Source of the DNA: Streptomyces sp. ISL-66
Lineage (GTDB): Bacteria > Actinomycetota > Actinomycetes > Streptomycetales > Streptomycetaceae
Direction: 5' to 3'
DNA: 33,467 nucleotides
Assembly: GCF_018614135.1 (NCBI RefSeq)
Contig: NZ_JAGGOW010000087.1
Span: 1 to 33,467, forward strand
Shown: piece by piece, positions 7,667-15,904 of the stretch
Layout: each line of letters opens with the position of its first letter
How positions within the stretch are numbered: position 1 is the stretch's first letter
The notes under the pieces: model-generated
Database searches by the model: none
What the model was told of the DNA's origin: nothing
The model's input: only the letters and a program-made list of their open reading frames with translations
Program-made: the position numbers and the translations under genes

Positions 7667-8981
7667 TCAGCACCGCTCCTACGATCCGCTGCCGGCCGCC
7701 GAACTGCTCGCGCTGGACCGGCAGCACGTCTGGCACCCGTACGGTCCGATGCCCGGACGGCAGGAGCCGCTCGTCGTCTCCTGCGCCTCGGGCGTCCGGC
7801 TACGGCTGGCCGAACCGGCGCAGGGCCACGACGAGCTGGTCGACGGCATGTCCTCCTGGTGGTCGGCGATTCACGGGTACAACCACCCGGTGCTGAACGA
7901 GGCGGTGACCGGCCAGCTCGGCCGCATGTCGCACGTGATGTTCGGCGGGCTCACCCACGAGCCCGCCGTCCGGCTGGCCGCGAAGCTCGTCGAGATCACC
8001 CCGCCCGGCCTGGAACACGTGTTCCTCGCCGACTCGGGCTCGGTCTCCGTCGAGGTCGCGGTGAAGATGTGCCTCCAGTACTGGCGCTCCGTGGGACGAC
8101 CCGCGAAGTCCCGCCTGCTCACCTGGCGGGGCGGCTACCACGGGGACACCTGGCAGCCCATGGCCGTCTGCGACCCCGAGGGCGGCATGCACGAGCTGTG
8201 GTCGGGCATCCTCCCGCGCCAGCTCTTCGCGGACGCCCCGCCGAGCGGGTTCGGCGCACCGGTGGACCCCGCGTACGTCGCCCACCTGCGCTCCCTGGTC
8301 TCGGCGCACGCGGACGAACTGGCCGCGGTGATCGTGGAACCGGTGGTCCAGGGCGCCGGCGGCATGCGCTTCCACAACCCCGGCTACCTCCGGGTCCTGC
8401 GCGAGCTGTGCGACGAGTTCGGCGTCCTCCTGATCCTGGACGAGATCGCGACGGGCTTCGGCCGCACGGGCGCGCTGTTCGCGGCCGATCACGCGGGGAT
8501 CACCCCGGACGTGATGTGCCTGGGCAAATCGCTGACCGGCGGATACCTCACCCTCGCCGCCACCCTGTGCACGGAGCGGGTGGCGGACGGGATCTCCCGG
8601 GGCGAGGTCCCCGTACTGGCCCACGGGCCGACCTTCATGGGCAACCCGCTCGCCACGGCGGTCGCGCTGGCCTCCATCGACCTGCTCCTCGGCCAGGACT
8701 GGCCGCTCGAGATCAAGCGGATCGAGGCGGGCCTGAGCGAGGGGCTGGCCCCGGCGGCCTCGGTCCCGGGGGTCAAGGACGTCCGCGTGCTGGGCGCGAT
8801 CGGCGTGGTCCAGCTCGACCACGAGGTCGACGTGGCGCGCGCCACCCGCGCGGCGGTCCGGGAGGGCGTCTGGCTGCGCCCGTTCCGGGACCTGATCTAC
8901 ACGATGCCGCCGTTCGTCACGGGCGACGCCGACGTGGCCCGCATCTGCCGCGGTGTCATCGCGGCCGCGAAGGAGGCCTGA
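7659..8981 (+). CDS. bioA: Adenosylmethionine-8-amino-7-oxononanoate aminotransferase
   Basis: A class-III PLP aminotransferase (440 aa) that converts KAPA to DAPA using S-adenosylmethionine as amino donor. The BioA-specific opening [16 protein letters not shown] and [20 protein letters not shown] (61-80) form the substrate pocket. [14 protein letters not shown] (258-271, D261) holds the cofactor ring, and K290 in [11 protein letters not shown] is the Schiff-base lysine. The ATG lies inside the end of bioB, an 8-bp overlap typical of coupled translation. bioD follows 1 bp after the stop. Confidence 0.96.
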   Translation: MPDQHRSYDPLPAAELLALDRQHVWHPYGPMPGRQEPLVVSCASGVRLRLAEPAQGHDELVDGMSSWWSAIHGYNHPVLNEAVTGQLGRMSHVMFGGLTHEPAVRLAAKLVEITPPGLEHVFLADSGSVSVEVAVKMCLQYWRSVGRPAKSRLLTWRGGYHGDTWQPMAVCDPEGGMHELWSGILPRQLFADAPPSGFGAPVDPAYVAHLRSLVSAHADELAAVIVEPVVQGAGGMRFHNPGYLRVLRELCDEFGVLLILDEIATGFGRTGALFAADHAGITPDVMCLGKSLTGGYLTLAATLCTERVADGISRGEVPVLAHGPTFMGNPLATAVALASIDLLLGQDWPLEIKRIEAGLSEGLAPAASVPGVKDVRVLGAIGVVQLDHEVDVARATRAAVREGVWLRPFRDLIYTMPPFVTGDADVARICRGVIAAAKEA

Positions 8982-8982
8982 A

Positions 8983-9753
8983 GTGCCCGGTAGTGACACG
9001 GCCGATCGCCCCGTACGCGAAGCGGGCCGGCCCGCCGGCTCGATCCTCGTGGTCTCGGGCACCGGCACCGAGATCGGCAAGACGGTCGTCACCTCGGCCG
9101 TCGCGGCGGCGGCGCTCGCCGCGGGCCGCTCGGTGGCCGTCCTCAAGCCGGCCCAGACGGGCGTGGGCCCGGACGAACACGGCGACGCGGCGGAGGTCGC
9201 CCGCCTGGCCGGACCCGTCACCACCGCCGAACTGGTCCGCTACCCGGAGCCGCTGGCCCCGGACCGGGCGGCCCGCCGCGCGGGCCTCCCCACGGTCTCC
9301 CCCGCCGAGATCGCCGAGGCGGCGCGCCGCCTCGCCCTGACCCACGATCTGGTCCTGGTCGAGGGCGCGGGCGGTCTCCTGGTCCGCTTCGACGAGGCGG
9401 GCAACACCCTGGCGGACGCGGCCCGGCTCCTGGACGCCCCGACCCTGGTCGTGGCCCCGGCGGGCCTCGGCACTCTCAACAACACGGCCCTCACCGCCGA
9501 AGCCCTCCGGGCCCGGGGCCTCGCCGCCCTGGGCGTGGTCATCGGCAGCTGGCCCGCCGACCCCGACCTGGCGGCCCGCTGCAACCTGGCCGACCTTCCG
9601 TCGGTCTCGGACCTGCCCCTGCTGGGCGCGGTCCCGGAGCGGGCTGCGGCGCTGGATCCCGCGGCCTTCCGCGCGGCGGCCACCGCCTGGCTGGCGCCGG
9701 TCCTCCACGGCACCTGGTCGGAGCCGTCCTTCCTCAGAGCCTGGCCCGCCTGA
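8983..9753 (+). CDS. bioD: Dethiobiotin synthetase
   Basis: This P-loop enzyme (256 aa) closes the ureido ring of dethiobiotin from DAPA, CO2 and ATP. The nucleotide loop is GTGTEIGKT (26-34). K55 in LKPAQTG (55-61) and the [13 protein letters not shown] segment are family hallmarks. The GTG at 8983 is chosen because AAGGAGG (8970-8976) lies directly before it; an upstream GTG at 8953 would run through bioA. It is the last gene of bioB-A-D. The C-terminal 10-15 residues ([13 protein letters not shown]) are extra to the fold. Confidence 0.95.
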   Translation: MPGSDTADRPVREAGRPAGSILVVSGTGTEIGKTVVTSAVAAAALAAGRSVAVLKPAQTGVGPDEHGDAAEVARLAGPVTTAELVRYPEPLAPDRAARRAGLPTVSPAEIAEAARRLALTHDLVLVEGAGGLLVRFDEAGNTLADAARLLDAPTLVVAPAGLGTLNNTALTAEALRARGLAALGVVIGSWPADPDLAARCNLADLPSVSDLPLLGAVPERAAALDPAAFRAAATAWLAPVLHGTWSEPSFLRAWPA

Positions 9754-9768
9754 CGGGGCGGGTCGGCG

Positions 9769-9836
9769 GGCCGGTCGGCTGGTGGCCGGTCGGCTGGTGG
9801 CCGGTGGGCCGGTCGGCTGGTGGGCCGGTCGGTGGG
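9769..9836. repeat. Short tandem repeat, 15-bp unit, after bioD
   Basis: GGCCGGTCGGCTGGT occurs at 9769-9783, 9784-9798 and 9807-9821, with a truncated copy at 9799-9805 and a degenerate one at 9823-9836. The array starts 15 bp after the bioD stop, between convergent genes. Copy number probably changes by slippage. A reading frame crossing it on the minus strand gives a proline/threonine repeat peptide with no sign of being a gene. Confidence 0.8.
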
Positions 9837-9840
9837 CGGC

Positions 9841-9864
9841 CCCGGACGGCGTAGCGCCGCCGGG
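9841..9864 (-). terminator. Terminator hairpin of the GNAT gene
   Basis: CCCGG-A-CGGCG (9841-9851) and CGCCGCCGGG (9855-9864) form two 5-bp stem parts separated by a bulged A, with a TAG loop. The hairpin begins directly after the stop codon of the minus-strand gene, and on the plus strand it also closes the bioBAD unit. Confidence 0.5.
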
Positions 9865-10290
9865 TCATCCGTTCAGCGGCTTGACCCATCGGGTCCAGTG
9901 ATCCTCCGGGTGGTAGCCCCCGGCCTCCCACGCCCGCTGCCCGCGCTCGTTGCGGTTCAGTACCATCGCGTCCGCCCGCCGGCCGCCGAACGCAGCGAAC
10001 CGTTCCTCCGCCGCGGCCAGCAGCGCCGACCCGATGCCCTGACGGCGGTGGCCGGGGTGCACCGCGAGCCGGTAGAGGTGGCAGCGCCACCCGTCGAACC
10101 CCGCTATGACCGTGCCGACCAGTTCGCCGTCGCGGCGCGCGAGGAGCAGCGACTGCGGATCGCGGGCGTGGAGGCGCTCGACGCCGTCCAGGTCATCGCT
10201 GATACTCGTGCCCTCGGCGGCGGCCTTCCAGAAGTCGAGGACGGCGGCGAGATCGGCCGCCGTTGCGGGTTCGATGCAAAGATCGTTCAT
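9865..10290 (-). CDS. GNAT-family N-acetyltransferase
   Basis: A 141-aa single-domain GNAT. Acetyl-CoA binding motif A is LYRLAVHPGHRRQGIGSALLAAAEERF (RRQGIG at 82-87), and the end has the usual LNRNERGQRAWEAGGY motif-B pattern. The substrate is unknown: single-domain GNATs acetylate amines ranging from ribosomal proteins to antibiotics. The ATG at 10290 has no strong ribosome site. It is convergent with bioD and divergent from the CBS protein gene. Confidence 0.88.
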   Translation of the reverse strand: MNDLCIEPATAADLAAVLDFWKAAAEGTSISDDLDGVERLHARDPQSLLLARRDGELVGTVIAGFDGWRCHLYRLAVHPGHRRQGIGSALLAAAEERFAAFGGRRADAMVLNRNERGQRAWEAGGYHPEDHWTRWVKPLNG

Positions 10291-10504
10291 GTGCGGATCC
10301 CATCACGACCGAAGAGGTCCGCCAAAAGAATGATCCGATCGCTTTGCCTTTCCTTTACTCTGTGAACAGCAGTTCCTCTCCGATCTGAAACGAAAGGTGT
10401 GAGCGTCCGCCCATGGGCGAGCCTCCCGGTCCCCTCCACTTCCCCGCGCGACACCGCGCGATGGCACCCCTCCCGTCTGATCATGGGATGGAGGTGAACG
10501 ACCG

Positions 10505-11848
10505 ATGACCGAAGTGCTCCTGCTCCTCGTGGCGCTGCTGCTCTGCCTTGCCTGCGGAGTCTTCGTCGCGGCCGAGTTCTCGCTGACCACCGTCGAGCGC
10601 AGCGAGCTGGAGCGGGCCGTCGAGCGCGGCGAGCGCGGCGCCGACAGCGCACTGGCCGCCGTCCGCAGCCTGACCTTTCAGCTCTCCGGCGCCCAGCTCG
10701 GCATCACCGTGACCGGCCTGGTCATCGGCATGATCTCCAAACCTTCGATCGCCGCCCTGCTCAGGGGCCCCTTCGAGGCCATGGGGCTGTCCGCCGGGGC
10801 CGCGTCCTCCACCGCCCTGGCCCTCGGCACCGTGCTGTCGACCGTCGTCCTGATGGTCGTCGGCGAACTGGTGCCCAAGAACTGGGCGATCTCCTCGCCG
10901 CTGGCCATCGCCAAGCGCGTCGCCACCCTGCAGCGGGTCTTCTCCCGGACCTTCAAACCCCTGATCAGCCATCTCAACACCACCGCGAACCACATGGTCC
11001 GCCGGTTCGGTCTGGAGCCCGCCGACGAGCTCGCCTCGGCGCGCACCCCGCAGGAGCTGGTGGCCCTGGCCCGGCACTCGGCGAGGGCGGGCGCCCTGGA
11101 GAAGGACACGGCCGAGCTGTTCGTGCGGACCCTGAACCTGGCCGACCTCACCGCGGAGAACGTCATGACCCCGCGCGTCCAGGTCACGGCCCTCGACGTG
11201 CAGACCACCGCCGAGGACGTCGCGAACGCGACGCTCGCCACCGGCCTGTCCCGCTTCCCCGTCTACCGGGGCAGCCTCGACACCGTCGTCGGCACCGTCC
11301 ACATCAAGGACGTACTGGCGCTGCCCGCCGAGGAGCGGCACCGCCATCCTGTGTCGCAGCTGCTGCGCGAGCCCCTGCTCGTACCGGAGTCGCTGACGGT
11401 GGACCGGCTGCTGGACCGGCTGTCCGGCAAGCAGACGATGGCCGTGGTCATCGACGAGTACGGCGGCACGGCCGGCGTGGTCACGCTGGAGGACATCGTC
11501 GAGGAGGTCGTCGGCGAGGTCCGCGACGAGCACGACCCGCACGAGACCTCCGATCTGGACTCGGCCGGCGAGGACGCCTCCGGGCGCGCGCTGTACTCCG
11601 CGGACGGGTCCGCCCGCACCGACCAGCTCCAGCGGATCGGCCTGCGCGTGCCGGACGGCCCGTACGAGACCCTGGCCGGTCTGATAGCGACCGAACTGGG
11701 ACGGATCCCGGTGGTCGGCGACAGCCTGGAATTGGACGGCTGGCGCCTGGACGTGGTGGACGCCAGCGGGCGTCGGGCGGCGCGGGTGCTCTTGCACGTG
11801 CCGGCCGATCCCACCACGCGTGACAACGGCGGGGAGGAGGAGCGATGA
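10505..11848 (+). CDS. CNNM/CorC-HlyC family membrane protein with two CBS domains
   Basis: A 447-aa membrane protein of the 'hemolysin C/CorC' or CNNM family, candidates for magnesium or other cation transport. The N-terminal DUF21 domain (about 1-190) has transmembrane stretches at 3-24, 63-80 and 98-122, plus the motif GELVPKNWAI. CBS domains lie at about 213-275 (VMTPR...FPVYRG) and 285-338 (VIDEYGGTAGVVTLEDIVEEVVGE). A CorC_HlyC domain lies at about 345-435 (YETLAGLI...DSLELDGWRLDV). GGAGGTGA precedes the ATG. It overlaps the next gene by 4 bp (ATGA), so the two are made together. Confidence 0.93.
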   Translation: MTEVLLLLVALLLCLACGVFVAAEFSLTTVERSELERAVERGERGADSALAAVRSLTFQLSGAQLGITVTGLVIGMISKPSIAALLRGPFEAMGLSAGAASSTALALGTVLSTVVLMVVGELVPKNWAISSPLAIAKRVATLQRVFSRTFKPLISHLNTTANHMVRRFGLEPADELASARTPQELVALARHSARAGALEKDTAELFVRTLNLADLTAENVMTPRVQVTALDVQTTAEDVANATLATGLSRFPVYRGSLDTVVGTVHIKDVLALPAEERHRHPVSQLLREPLLVPESLTVDRLLDRLSGKQTMAVVIDEYGGTAGVVTLEDIVEEVVGEVRDEHDPHETSDLDSAGEDASGRALYSADGSARTDQLQRIGLRVPDGPYETLAGLIATELGRIPVVGDSLELDGWRLDVVDASGRRAARVLLHVPADPTTRDNGGEEER

Positions 11849-12864
11849 CCGCCGTCCAGTTGCTGATCGGCCTGGCGACCCTGGTCGTCAACGCCTTCTT
11901 CGTCGGCGCGGAGTTCGCGCTGATCTCGGTCCGGCGCAGCCAGATCGATCCCTACGCCGAGCAGGGCGACCGGCGCGCCAGGGCGGTGCTGTGGGCCCTG
12001 GAGCACCTGTCCGCGCTGATGGCGGCGGCCCAGCTGGGCATCACGCTGTGCACCCTGGTGCTGGGTGTGGTGGCCGAGCCGGCCATCGCCCACCTGCTGA
12101 CCCCGGCGTTCGACTTCTTCGGGGTGCCGCCCGGCCTGACGCACGCGATCTCCTTCGTGGTGGCGCTGGCGCTGGCCACGTACCTGCACATGCTCTTCGG
12201 CGAGATGCTGCCGAAGAACGTGGCGCTGGCCGAGCCGGTGCGGACCGCGCTGCTGCTGGGCCCGCCGCTGGTGGCCCTGACCCGGGCCCTGAAGCCGGTG
12301 ATCTTCGCGATCAACGCCTTCGCCAACGCCCTGCTGCGCCTGCTGCGGGTGGACGTGAAGAGCGAGGTCACGGCGACCTTCTCGGACGACGAGCTGGCCC
12401 GCATCGTCAGGGACTCCAGTGAGGCGGGGCTCATCGACGACCGGGCGAGCGAGCGGCTGTACGACGCCCTGGAGCTCGGGCGCCGGCCGGTCACCGATGT
12501 GGTGCTGCCCGCGGACCGGGTGGTTCCGGCCCGCGAGGGCATCACTCCGGCCGGGCTGGAGCGGTTGTCGGCGGAGTCGGGCTACTCCCGCTTCCCGATG
12601 ATCGACTCGCAGCACCGGATCCTGGGGTACCTGCACGTCAAGGACGCGCTGGACGCGGCCGAGCGCGACGAGCCGTTCCCGGTCTCGGCGCTGCGGCCGA
12701 TCGCCCAGGTGCGGGCGGAGACCCCGCTGGACGACGTGCTGACCGCGATGCGGCGCAGCCGTACGCACCTGGCGGCGGTCCTCGGGACCGACGGCGCGAT
12801 GACGGGCCTGGTCACGATGGAGGACGTGCTGCGGGAGCTGTTCGGCCGACCGGCCTCGGCATAG
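11845..12864 (+). CDS. CNNM family membrane protein with CBS pair, no CorC domain
   Basis: A 339-aa paralogue of the preceding gene and translationally coupled to it through an ATGA overlap. The DUF21 domain covers about 1-190 (FVGAEFALISVRRSQIDP, FGEMLPKNVALAEP). Two CBS units follow at about 215-270 (VVLPADRVVPAR...GYSRFPMIDS) and 285-335 (AAVLGTDGAMTGLVTMEDVLRELFG). It stops right after the second CBS, so the CorC_HlyC domain of its partner is missing. Paired long and short members suggest a heteromeric transporter, which is inference. Confidence 0.92.
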   Translation: MTAVQLLIGLATLVVNAFFVGAEFALISVRRSQIDPYAEQGDRRARAVLWALEHLSALMAAAQLGITLCTLVLGVVAEPAIAHLLTPAFDFFGVPPGLTHAISFVVALALATYLHMLFGEMLPKNVALAEPVRTALLLGPPLVALTRALKPVIFAINAFANALLRLLRVDVKSEVTATFSDDELARIVRDSSEAGLIDDRASERLYDALELGRRPVTDVVLPADRVVPAREGITPAGLERLSAESGYSRFPMIDSQHRILGYLHVKDALDAAERDEPFPVSALRPIAQVRAETPLDDVLTAMRRSRTHLAAVLGTDGAMTGLVTMEDVLRELFGRPASA

Positions 12865-12884
12865 TCCGCTCCGCCGTCGCGCTG

Positions 12885-12910
12885 CCCCGGTCCCGCCTGC
12901 GCGACCGGGG
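12885..12910 (+). terminator. Terminator after the CNNM pair
   Basis: CCCCGGTC (12885-12892) and GACCGGGG (12903-12910) form a perfect 8-bp stem with a 10-nt loop, 20 bp after the stop codon. No U-tract follows. Confidence 0.6.
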
Positions 12911-12935
12911 TACCGCGCGGTAACATCGCTCCGCC

Positions 12936-13727
12936 ATGGAGATGAATGCCTCTTACACCAGTCTTGTCGCGGTCGGCGACTCCTTCACCGAGGGCATGTC
13001 CGACCTGCTCCCCGACGGCTCCTACCGGGGCTGGGCCGATCTGCTGGCCGCCCGCCTCGCGGCGCGCGAGCCCGGCTTCCGCTACGCGAACCTCGCGGTC
13101 CGCGGCAAGCTCATCGGCCAGATCGCCGAAGAACAGGCACCGGTGGCCGCCGCGATGGGCGCCGACGTGGTGACCCTCGTCGGCGGACTGAACGACACCC
13201 TGCGGCCCAAGGTCGACATGGGCCGGGTGCGCGGGCACCTGGAGGAGGCCGTCGGCCTGCTGGCGCCCTCCTGCGGGACGCTGGTGCTGATGCGTTCACC
13301 GGGCCGCAACGGGCCCGTGATGGAACGGTTCCGCCCCCGTATGGAGGAGCTCTTCGTCATCATCGAGGAGCTCGCCGCACGGCACGGTGCCCTCGTGGTG
13401 GACCTGTACGGGGCCTCCGTGCTCGGGGACCCCCGGATGTGGGACGTGGACCGGCTGCACCTGACGGCCGAGGGCCACCGCAGGGTGGCGGAAGCGGTAT
13501 GGCAGTCGCTGGGCCTGCCGCCCGAGACCGACTGGCGCACCGAACTGCCTCCCTCGGTTCCGCCGGGCTGGGCCGCGCGCCGCTCGCAGGACCTCAGCTT
13601 CGCGCGGCAGCACCTGCTCCCGTGGGTCGGCCGCCGCCTGACGGGCCGCTCCAGCGGGGACGGCCTCCCGGCCAAGCGCCCGGAGCTGCTGGCGTACGAG
13701 GACCGGCGGGGCGAGCGGCTCCCCTGA
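12936..13727 (+). CDS. SGNH/GDSL hydrolase
   Basis: A 263-aa cytoplasmic-type esterase/lipase of the SGNH fold; no signal peptide is seen. All four blocks are present: I VGDSFTEG (S16 nucleophile), II around NLAVRGK (G57), III GGLND (N86), and V DVDRLHLT (D172, H175). The last 60 residues (PPGWAARRSQDLSFARQHLLPWVGRRLTGRSSGDG) are a basic extension beyond the core, common in Streptomyces copies. No ribosome site precedes the ATG. A TAACAT lies 9 nt upstream, so a near-leaderless transcript is possible. An ATG two codons on (12942) is an alternative start. Confidence 0.9.
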   Translation: MEMNASYTSLVAVGDSFTEGMSDLLPDGSYRGWADLLAARLAAREPGFRYANLAVRGKLIGQIAEEQAPVAAAMGADVVTLVGGLNDTLRPKVDMGRVRGHLEEAVGLLAPSCGTLVLMRSPGRNGPVMERFRPRMEELFVIIEELAARHGALVVDLYGASVLGDPRMWDVDRLHLTAEGHRRVAEAVWQSLGLPPETDWRTELPPSVPPGWAARRSQDLSFARQHLLPWVGRRLTGRSSGDGLPAKRPELLAYEDRRGERLP

Positions 13728-13818
13728 GGGCCGAGGGCGGCACGTGACGCCGCTCTCGTAGCAAGGCACAATCCGGGGCGGGGCCCCTACCTGCGTAAAC
13801 GCACAGCCGCGGCCCAAG

Positions 13819-13824
13819 TAGAAT
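13819..13824 (+). promoter_or_regulatory. -10 element for a leaderless purB mRNA
   Basis: TAGAAT fits the TANNNT consensus and ends 8 nt before the purB GTG. The expected transcription start is therefore at or beside the start codon, and no ribosome site exists in that gap. No good -35 was recognised. Confidence 0.5.
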
Positions 13825-13832
13825 CCCTACAC

Positions 13833-15266
13833 GTGACTGCCAAGCCCCGCATCCCCAATGTCCTGGCCGGCCGCTACGCCTCCGCGGAGCTCGCCGTCCT
13901 GTGGTCCCCCGAGTACAAGGTGACGCTGGAGCGGCGGCTGTGGCTCGCCGTGCTCCGCGCCCAGAAAGACCTCGGTATCGAGGTCCCGGACGAGGCCATC
14001 GCCGATTACGAGCGCGTCCTTGAGACCGTCGACCTCGCCTCCATCGCGGAGCGCGAGAAGGTCACCCGGCACGACGTCAAGGCCCGCATCGAGGAGTTCA
14101 ACGCCCTCGCCGGCCACGAGCACGTCCACAAGGGCATGACCTCCCGCGACCTCACCGAGAACGTCGAGCAGCTCCAGATCCGGCTCTCGCTGGAACTGGC
14201 CCGTGACCGCACGGTCGCCGTCCTCGCCCGCCTGGGCAAGCTGGCCGGCGAGCACGCCGAGCTGGTCATGGCGGGCCGCTCACACAACGTCGCCGCGCAA
14301 GCGACCACCCTGGGCAAGCGCTTCGCCACCGCGGCCGACGAACTGCTCGTCGCGTACGGGCGCCTCGAGGACCTGCTGGGCCGCTACCCGCTGCGCGGCA
14401 TCAAGGGCCCCGTCGGCACCGCGCAGGACATGCTCGACCTGCTGGGCGGCGATGCCTCGAAGCTCGCCGACCTGGAGCAGCGCATCGCCTCCCACCTCGG
14501 CTTCGGCCAGGCCTTCACCTCGGTGGGCCAGGTCTACCCGCGCTCGTTGGACTACGACGTGGTCACCGCCCTCGTGCAGCTGGCCGCCGCCCCGTCCTCG
14601 ATCGCCAAGACGATCCGGCTGATGGCCGGCCACGAGCTGGTCACCGAGGGCTTCAAGCCCGGCCAGGTCGGCTCCTCCGCGATGCCGCACAAGATGAACA
14701 CCCGCTCCTGCGAGCGCGTGAACGGCCTGATGGTCATCCTGCGCGGCTACGCCTCGATGACCGGCGAGCTCGCCGGTGACCAGTGGAACGAGGGCGACGT
14801 CTCCTGCTCCGTGGTCCGCCGGGTCGCCCTGCCCGACGCGTTCTTCGCGCTCGACGGCCTCATGGAGACCTTCCTGACGGTCCTCGACGAGTTCGGCGCC
14901 TTCCCCGCCGTCGTGGCCCGAGAGCTGGACCGCTACCTCCCCTTCCTGGCCACCACCAAGGTCCTGATGGGCGCGGTGCGGGCCGGGGTCGGCCGCGAGG
15001 CCGCCCACGAGGTCATCAAGGAGCACGCGGTGGCCTCCGCCCTCGCCATGCGCGAGCAGGGCGCCGAACGCAACGAGCTGCTCGACAAGCTGGCGGCCGA
15101 CGAGCGGATGCCGCTGGACCGGGCGCAGCTCGACGCCCTGATGGCCGACAAGCTGTCCTTCACCGGCGCGGCGGGCGACCAGGTCGCCGTGGTGGTCTCC
15201 CGCATCGAGGAGATCACCAAGGCGCATCCGGAGGCCGCCGGATACACCCCCGGGTCGATCCTCTGA
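13833..15266 (+). CDS. purB: Adenylosuccinate lyase
   Basis: A 477-aa fumarase/aspartase-superfamily enzyme acting twice in purine synthesis: it splits SAICAR to AICAR and adenylosuccinate to AMP, releasing fumarate each time. The superfamily signature GSSAMPHKMN is at 280-289, with the catalytic serine in the flexible loop. The probable general acid H151 lies in AGRSHNVAAQATTLGKR, and HKGMTSRDLTENV supplies substrate contacts. The GTG start gives MTAKPRIPNVLAGRYAS and is predicted leaderless. The stop codon overlaps the proposed start of the DNA glycosylase gene. Confidence 0.96.
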   Translation: MTAKPRIPNVLAGRYASAELAVLWSPEYKVTLERRLWLAVLRAQKDLGIEVPDEAIADYERVLETVDLASIAEREKVTRHDVKARIEEFNALAGHEHVHKGMTSRDLTENVEQLQIRLSLELARDRTVAVLARLGKLAGEHAELVMAGRSHNVAAQATTLGKRFATAADELLVAYGRLEDLLGRYPLRGIKGPVGTAQDMLDLLGGDASKLADLEQRIASHLGFGQAFTSVGQVYPRSLDYDVVTALVQLAAAPSSIAKTIRLMAGHELVTEGFKPGQVGSSAMPHKMNTRSCERVNGLMVILRGYASMTGELAGDQWNEGDVSCSVVRRVALPDAFFALDGLMETFLTVLDEFGAFPAVVARELDRYLPFLATTKVLMGAVRAGVGREAAHEVIKEHAVASALAMREQGAERNELLDKLAADERMPLDRAQLDALMADKLSFTGAAGDQVAVVVSRIEEITKAHPEAAGYTPGSIL

Positions 15267-15799
15267 CCCCCGACGAGCTGAACGCCGCCCGCGACCGCGT
15301 CCTCCCGGACGTGGTCGCGGGCGGTCTTCGTGTGCTCTTTTGCGGGATCAACCCCGGGCTGCTCTCCGCCGCGACGGGCCACCACTTCGCCCGCCCCGGC
15401 AACCGGTTCTGGCCGGTCCTGCACCTGTCGGGTTTCACCCCGCGCCGCCTGGCCCCGGCGGAGCAGGAGGAACTGCTGACCTACCGCCTCGGCATCACCA
15501 ACGTGGTGGCCCGTGCCACCGCGCGGGCCGACGAACTGAGCGCCGAGGAGTTCCGCGAGGGCGGCCGCGTCCTGACGGCCAAGGTCGAGCTGCTGCGCCC
15601 CCAGTGGCTGGCCGTGGTCGGCGTCACCGCCTACCGCACCGCCTTCGGCGAGCGGAAGGCCCAGATCGGCCCCCAGGAACGCACCATCGGCTCCACCCGC
15701 ATCTGGGCCCTCCCCAACCCCAGCGGCCTCAACGCCCATTGGACCGCCGAGTCCATGTCCCTCGAATACGCCCGCCTCCGCGCGGCCGCCGACGCCTAG
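15263..15799 (+). CDS. mug: Mug-type G/U mismatch-specific DNA glycosylase
   Basis: A single-domain uracil-DNA glycosylase superfamily member of the Mug/TDG group, which removes uracil or ethenocytosine from mismatches. Evidence is GLRVLFCGINPGLLSAATGHHFARPGNRFWPVLH with the catalytic-site GINPG, and the C-terminal IWALPNPSGLNAHW, matching the E. coli NPSGLS wedge motif. The start is uncertain. A CTG at 15263 overlaps the purB TGA as CTGA and gives the MTPDELNAARDRVLPDV-type opening I recall for actinobacterial homologues (178 aa). The first ordinary start is GTG 15311 (162 aa), which also keeps the whole core. No ribosome site fits either, so coupling to purB is likely. Confidence 0.88.
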   Translation: MTPDELNAARDRVLPDVVAGGLRVLFCGINPGLLSAATGHHFARPGNRFWPVLHLSGFTPRRLAPAEQEELLTYRLGITNVVARATARADELSAEEFREGGRVLTAKVELLRPQWLAVVGVTAYRTAFGERKAQIGPQERTIGSTRIWALPNPSGLNAHWTAESMSLEYARLRAAADA

Positions 15800-15816
15800 C
15801 TAGCTGGTGCGGGGAC

Positions 15817-15840
15817 CGCGAGCGGGGAGCTCATCTCGCG
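15817..15840. promoter_or_regulatory. Weak inverted repeat between mug and the serine hydrolase gene
   Basis: CGCGAG (15817-15822) and CTCGCG (15835-15840) are 6-bp arms 12 bp apart. It may be a weak terminator for purB-mug or part of the control region of the next gene. Support is limited to the symmetry. Confidence 0.2.
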
Positions 15841-15904
15841 AGTGGGGTGGGGCGGGCCTACGCTTGGTCTTGTTGCCTGGGTCCTCGGACGACAGGAGAC
15901 CGCT

